A stretch of DNA of 64,000 bases from positions 248,001-312,000 of the forward strand of contig NZ_FUKU01000013.1 in NCBI RefSeq assembly GCF_900163865.1, given 5' to 3'. This document shows positions 63,354-64,000 of the stretch, piece after piece (within the stretch, counting starts at the first letter, position 1; each line of letters begins with the position of its first letter). The stretch comes from Sphingobacterium sp. JB170 (GTDB lineage Bacteria; Bacteroidota; Bacteroidia; Sphingobacteriales; Sphingobacteriaceae). The position numbers and the translations under genes were made by a program. The notes beneath the pieces are model-generated. The model ran no database searches. It was given only the letters and a program-made list of their open reading frames with translations, and was not told the DNA's origin.

Positions 63354-64000
63354 TTACGATACGAGCGAATCAGTTTTGATTCCTCGGGTTAGTTTTTTAC
63401 ATGCCTCCACAATAGATCCGGCATCATAACCACAAAGTTTCCAAAGCTCGCCCTGTTCGCCATGTTCAATTATTTCATCAGGAATACCCAGACGCAAGAC
63501 TTGCGCCGAATATTTATGGTCAACCATAAATTCCAGAACAGCCGAACCAACCCCACCCATCAAACAGCCATCTTCCAGGGTAATTACTTTATCGTATGTT
63601 TTAAAGACCTCGTGTAACAATGACTCGTCAAGGGGCTTTGCGAAACGTAAATCGTAGTGCGCTGGATGGATGCCTTCTTGATTTAAAAGCTGAATAGCTT
63701 TGGTCGCTTCATTGCCAATTGCTCCAAAACTTAATATCGCCAGATCCTCGCCATCTTGGATTTTACGTCCCTTACCAACTTCAATAGCTGCTAGAGGGCG
63801 CTTCCAGTCCACCATAATACCTTTACCACGTGGATATCGTATAACAAATGGTCCCTGGTCGGGCAGCTGTGCGGTATACATTAAATTACGTAACTCTTCC
63901 TCATTCATCGGCGCGGAGACCACAACATTCGGTATGCATCGCATATAGGCGATATCATATGCCCCATGGTGCGTTGGCCCATCAGCCCCCACAATTCCAG
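63354..64000 (-). CDS. dxs: 1-deoxy-D-xylulose-5-phosphate synthase, C-terminal part
   Basis: The frame is open to the right edge (upstream residues GIV), so this is the last 215 or so residues. It contains GADGPTHHGAYDIAYMR, then PNVVVSAPMNEEELRNLMYT and the transketolase C-terminal fold (VITLEDGCLMGGVGSAVLEF). Dxs makes DXP from pyruvate and glyceraldehyde 3-phosphate for isoprenoid and thiamine synthesis. The N-terminal thiamine-diphosphate-binding domain is outside the window. Confidence 0.93.
   Translation of the reverse strand, partial: GIVGADGPTHHGAYDIAYMRCIPNVVVSAPMNEEELRNLMYTAQLPDQGPFVIRYPRGKGIMVDWKRPLAAIEVGKGRKIQDGEDLAILSFGAIGNEATKAIQLLNQEGIHPAHYDLRFAKPLDESLLHEVFKTYDKVITLEDGCLMGGVGSAVLEFMVDHKYSAQVLRLGIPDEIIEHGEQGELWKLCGYDAGSIVEACKKLTRGIKTDSLVS

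Overview
The window is a chromosomal segment from a member of the Bacteroidota, most likely a Sphingobacteriaceae-type organism (Sphingobacterium/Pedobacter relatives). The case rests on a gliding-motility lipoprotein gldH, a bacillithiol gene bshC, the futalosine-pathway gene mqnD, the rpmB-rpmG-DUF4295-ftsY-rimO block, zinc-free forms of L28 and L33, many DUF proteins known mainly from this phylum, and repeated TAnnTTTG promoter boxes in front of genes. No species can be named from the sequence alone.

Region 1-5190 is accessory DNA. It holds the last 29 codons of a transposase, a DUF4143 AAA+ ATPase preceded by three 20-bp repeats spaced exactly 40 bp apart, two broken small genes, a RhuM-Fic/Doc protein and a Bacteroidetes-type tyrosine integrase. 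The integrase lies beside the 3' end of tRNA-Glu(TTC), and inverted repeats sit between them. This is best read as one end of an integrated element whose other end is outside the window.

Region 5191-24720 is core genome: tRNA-Glu, purD, a large secreted MG2/TonB-plug protein, an enoyl-CoA hydratase - dienoyl-CoA reductase-like - lipoprotein - phosphosugar mutase - NUDIX run, a conserved protein of unknown function, a lipoprotein amidase, a DUF1080 protein, gcvP, a tandem amidinotransferase/ctlX pair, and bshC with a Crp-type regulator.

Region 24900-34400 carries rimO, ftsY, DUF4295, rpmG, rpmB, recO, DUF805, a cold-shock protein, SIMPL, DUF4112 and DUF4359 proteins, a TruC-like pseudouridine synthase, gcvT and two small membrane proteins. 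Region 34400-46700 carries glutamate dehydrogenase, a rhodanese, an M28 peptidase, a five-gene minus-strand run (secA, SPOR protein, M20 peptidase, a thiamine-pyrophosphokinase-like protein, GNAT), then surE, a membrane protein, mqnD and a CsbD protein.

Region 46800-64000 carries kduI-kduD (uronate catabolism), a Tat-exported phospholipase C, the yicC-gmk-nadD operon, a CAP-domain protein, DedA, dnaN, the divergent holB-ricT-gldH-lpxK run, a secreted Pro/Gln-rich protein, dnaA and the 3' part of dxs. dnaN and dnaA are about 5 kb apart, and an AT-rich gene-free stretch lies upstream of dnaA.

Most of the window is ordinary chromosome. The least explained items are the phased repeats in front of the DUF4143 ATPase, the repeat cluster between the integrase and the tRNA, the uncharacterised protein at 14333-15646, the orphan plug protein and the amidinotransferase/ctlX pair. 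No clear-cut new defence or CRISPR-like system is visible.
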